From positions 8,753 to 16,765 of the forward strand of contig DILC01000064.1 of the NCBI GenBank assembly GCA_002424865.1: a stretch of DNA of 8,013 nt. The letters run 5' to 3'. Every line of letters starts with the position of its first letter. The first letter of the stretch is position 1. Positions 6,203 to 8,013 of this stretch are shown one piece after another. The notes below the pieces were generated by a model that did no database searches, was not told where the DNA came from, and saw only the letters and a program-made list of their open reading frames with translations. The translations under genes were made by a program, and so were the position numbers. Origin of the DNA: Rhodocyclaceae bacterium UBA5602 (GTDB lineage Bacteria; Pseudomonadota; Gammaproteobacteria; Burkholderiales; Rhodocyclaceae).

Positions 6203-7027
6203 ATGTCAGAAATGTTTGGATTCGATGTTTTTTCCCCCAAGGAAATCGCTGCGCGTGTTGAAGCCGTAGGCCTGGCCAAGGCGCGTCTGCCGTTTCTGGC
6301 CATGTTGATGCTGGGCATACTGGCGGGTGCTTTTATCGGCTTGGGTGCGCTCTACTTTGTGCTGGTCAAATCCGACCCTGCCTTGGGCTTTGCCACCGGG
6401 CAGGTGCTGGGCGGGGTGGTGTTTTCGTTAGGCTTGATACTCGTGGTCGTCGCCGGTGCAGAGTTATTCACCGGGAATAATCTGCTGGCAATGGCGTGGG
6501 CCGACGGGAAAATTTCCACGCGCGAACTGCTCCGCAACTGGACGATTGTTTGTGTCGGCAATTTCATTGGCGCAGCCGGATTAGCCTTGCTGGTTTTTCT
6601 TTCCCATCACCCCGAAATGAATAATGGCGCGGTTGGCCAGCAGTATCTCAAGATTGCGCAAGCCAAGGTCGCCATCCCGTTCTGGACAGCTTTCTTCAAG
6701 GGCGTGCTCTGTAATATCCTGGTTTGCATGGCCGTGTGGATGGCGTTTGCGGGACGCAGCGTTATCGACAAGGCCGTGGCCATTGTCTTCCCTATTTCCG
6801 CATTCGTTGCTGCGGGCTTTGAGCACAGCGTTGCCAACATGTACTTTATTCCGCTGGCCATGCTGCTGGAAACTTTCGGGACAACCGGGCCAAACGCCCA
6901 TGCCATCACCTGGTTTGGTTTCTTCAGCAATCTGGTGCCGGTTATTCTGGGCAATATTCTTGGTGGCAGCGTGCTGGTGGGATTGGTGTATTACGTGATC
7001 TACCGGCGGGCATTAAGCGAAAATTAG
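6203..7027 (+). CDS. Formate/nitrite transporter (FNT) family channel
   Basis: A 274-residue inner-membrane protein of the FocA/NirC family, which form pentameric channels for formate, nitrite or related small anions. It has the usual length and six hydrophobic segments (about residues 32-55, 66-90, 112-134, 160-184, 190-207 and 238-267). Family marks include AELFTGNNL (86-94), the broken-helix loop that lines the pore; KGVLCNILVCMAVW (166-179); FEHSVANMY (206-214) with the conserved pore histidine at 208; and NLVPVILGNILGG (243-255). The start is the ATG at 6203, with AAAGGA at 6191-6196 six bases upstream. No pfl, nir or formate dehydrogenase gene is adjacent, so the window does not tell formate from nitrite and I give no symbol. 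The gene runs alone and converges on glnS. Confidence 0.94.
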   Translation: MSEMFGFDVFSPKEIAARVEAVGLAKARLPFLAMLMLGILAGAFIGLGALYFVLVKSDPALGFATGQVLGGVVFSLGLILVVVAGAELFTGNNLLAMAWADGKISTRELLRNWTIVCVGNFIGAAGLALLVFLSHHPEMNNGAVGQQYLKIAQAKVAIPFWTAFFKGVLCNILVCMAVWMAFAGRSVIDKAVAIVFPISAFVAAGFEHSVANMYFIPLAMLLETFGTTGPNAHAITWFGFFSNLVPVILGNILGGSVLVGLVYYVIYRRALSEN

Positions 7028-7221
7028 ACAAAATCAGGCCGACATCCCATGCGGCCGTGGCCGCCTGCTTTGAGCGTGGCGGGCTTACCTGCCACGTGAC
7101 TGATCGCCTCACCCTGAATGAGCAAAACCCATGCGTCTTGCGTGCGCGCATAGCCATGCTTATTGGAAGAATCACTCTGGATCAGGGCGCCTGCCTGGGT
7201 TCGCAAAATTTTGCCGTGCCG

Positions 7222-8013
7222 TTATTTTTCCTTGCCCTGCCAGGATTCTTTGAGCGTGACCGTGCGATTGAAAATCGGTGCGCCAGGGGTTGAATCCTTG
7301 CGATCGGCGACAAAATACCCGTGACGTTCGAACTGGAAGCGGTCTTCAGCTTGGGCGTCCTTGAGCGCGGGTTCCAGTTGGGCCGCAATCACGGCGAGTG
7401 AATCCGGATTCAAATCAGCGATAAAGTCCTGATCGCCCGCGCCAGGCGCGGGTGAGGCAAACAAGCGGTCGTACAGGCGTACCCGGGCTGTATAAGCATG
7501 CGCGGCAGACACCCAGTGGATGTTGCCTTTGACCTTGTAACTGTCTGAGCCGGGCGTGCCGGATTTTGAATCGGGCAGGTATTCGCAATGCACGGCCAGG
7601 ATGTTGCCATGGGCATCTTTATCGCAGCCGAGGCACTTGACGACAAAACCATAGCGCAGGCGCACGGTGTTGCCGGGGAACAGGCGGAAATAGCCTTTGC
7701 TGGGCGTTTCCATGAAGTCTTCGCGCTCTATCCAGAGTTCTTTGGAGAAAGGTATCGGGCGTTTGCCCCATTCGGGCTTTTGCGGGTGGTTGGGCGCCTG
7801 GCAAATTTCCTCTTGCCCTGCCGGATAGTTGTCGATGATGAGCCTGACCGGGTCGAGCACGGCAATGCGCCGCGGCGCGATGTCGTTCAACTGCTGGCGC
7901 TGGCATTCTTCGAACACGCTGAAGTCGATCCATGAATCAGATTTGGTCACGCCGATCATTTCGGCGAACTGACGAAATCCTTCCGGCGTGTAGCCGCGCC
8001 GACGCGCGCCAAC
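7222..8013 (-). CDS. glnS: Glutaminyl-tRNA synthetase, C-terminal half (partial)
   Basis: Charges tRNA-Gln with glutamine in the cytosol. Only the last 263 residues are inside the window; the 5' part, including the class I HIGH and KMSKS motifs, lies past the right edge. The visible part begins VGARRRGYTPEGFRQFAEMI, the stretch that follows the catalytic core in GlnRS. It continues into the two anticodon-binding beta-barrels with ENYP/PNHP-type segments (RLIIDNYPAGQEEICQAPNH), then VKGNIHWVSAAHA, RLYDRLF, FQFERHGYF and PIFNRTVTLKESW, all close to E. coli GlnRS in order and wording. The TAA at 7222-7224 gives the normal C-terminus. The reading frame is intact. The in-frame ATG at 7959 is internal and not the gene start. 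Confidence 0.97.
   Translation of the reverse strand, partial: VGARRRGYTPEGFRQFAEMIGVTKSDSWIDFSVFEECQRQQLNDIAPRRIAVLDPVRLIIDNYPAGQEEICQAPNHPQKPEWGKRPIPFSKELWIEREDFMETPSKGYFRLFPGNTVRLRYGFVVKCLGCDKDAHGNILAVHCEYLPDSKSGTPGSDSYKVKGNIHWVSAAHAYTARVRLYDRLFASPAPGAGDQDFIADLNPDSLAVIAAQLEPALKDAQAEDRFQFERHGYFVADRKDSTPGAPIFNRTVTLKESWQGKEK

Noticed and set aside
7051..7064. GCGGCC-GT-GGCCGC palindrome after the FNT gene as a terminator
   Set aside because: The stem is perfect, but a two-base loop is too tight and no T-tract follows on either strand.
7074..7095. GTGGCGGG/CCTGCCAC hairpin between the FNT gene and glnS
   Set aside because: It has an eight-base stem with one G-T pair but no T-tract on either side, so no terminator call is justified.
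1..8013. CRISPR array, tRNA, rRNA or riboswitch
   Set aside because: I saw no regularly spaced repeats, no cloverleaf and no known aptamer signature on reading both strands; a covariance-model scan was not possible.

Overview
The window looks like chromosomal DNA from a betaproteobacterium of moderately high GC. This rests on gene content and protein similarity, not on an rRNA. It holds a bacterial GlnRS of the kind common in beta- and gammaproteobacteria, UbiA of the ubiquinone pathway, CysM, and a proteobacterial-type HI0933-like flavoprotein. The relatives I recall resemble those of Nitrosomonadales or Gallionellales, but the order is a guess.

Layout, left to right. (1) cysM (14-916, +), a complete O-acetylserine sulfhydrylase B. 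(2) A gap with no intact gene (917-1363). It contains the decayed 5' end of a transposase gene on the minus strand (about 1028-1249) and one copy of a 20-bp repeat. (3) A coupled plus-strand pair, ubiA (1364-2251) and an HI0933/TIGR03862-like flavoprotein (2251-3564), whose stop and start codons share one base. (4) A minus-strand pair: a 203-residue M15-type peptidoglycan peptidase (5211-5822), then a 494-residue lipase-like alpha/beta hydrolase (3645-5129). (5) A 380-bp gap (5823-6202) with the second copy of the 20-bp repeat and a doubtful 75-codon frame. (6) A formate/nitrite transporter family channel (6203-7027, +). (7) The 3' half of glnS (7222-8013, -), cut by the window edge.

cysM, ubiA and glnS are housekeeping genes for cysteine synthesis, quinone prenylation and glutaminyl-tRNA charging. 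The peptidase/lipase pair is the accessory part. The two enzymes would act on peptidoglycan and on an ester lipid, and neither has a recognisable signal peptide. The window shows no phage structural, secretion or immunity gene that would settle their role. I see no complete new system. The best leads are this hydrolase pair, the 20-bp repeat placed in two separate gene-free gaps, and the unannotated transposase relic between cysM and ubiA.
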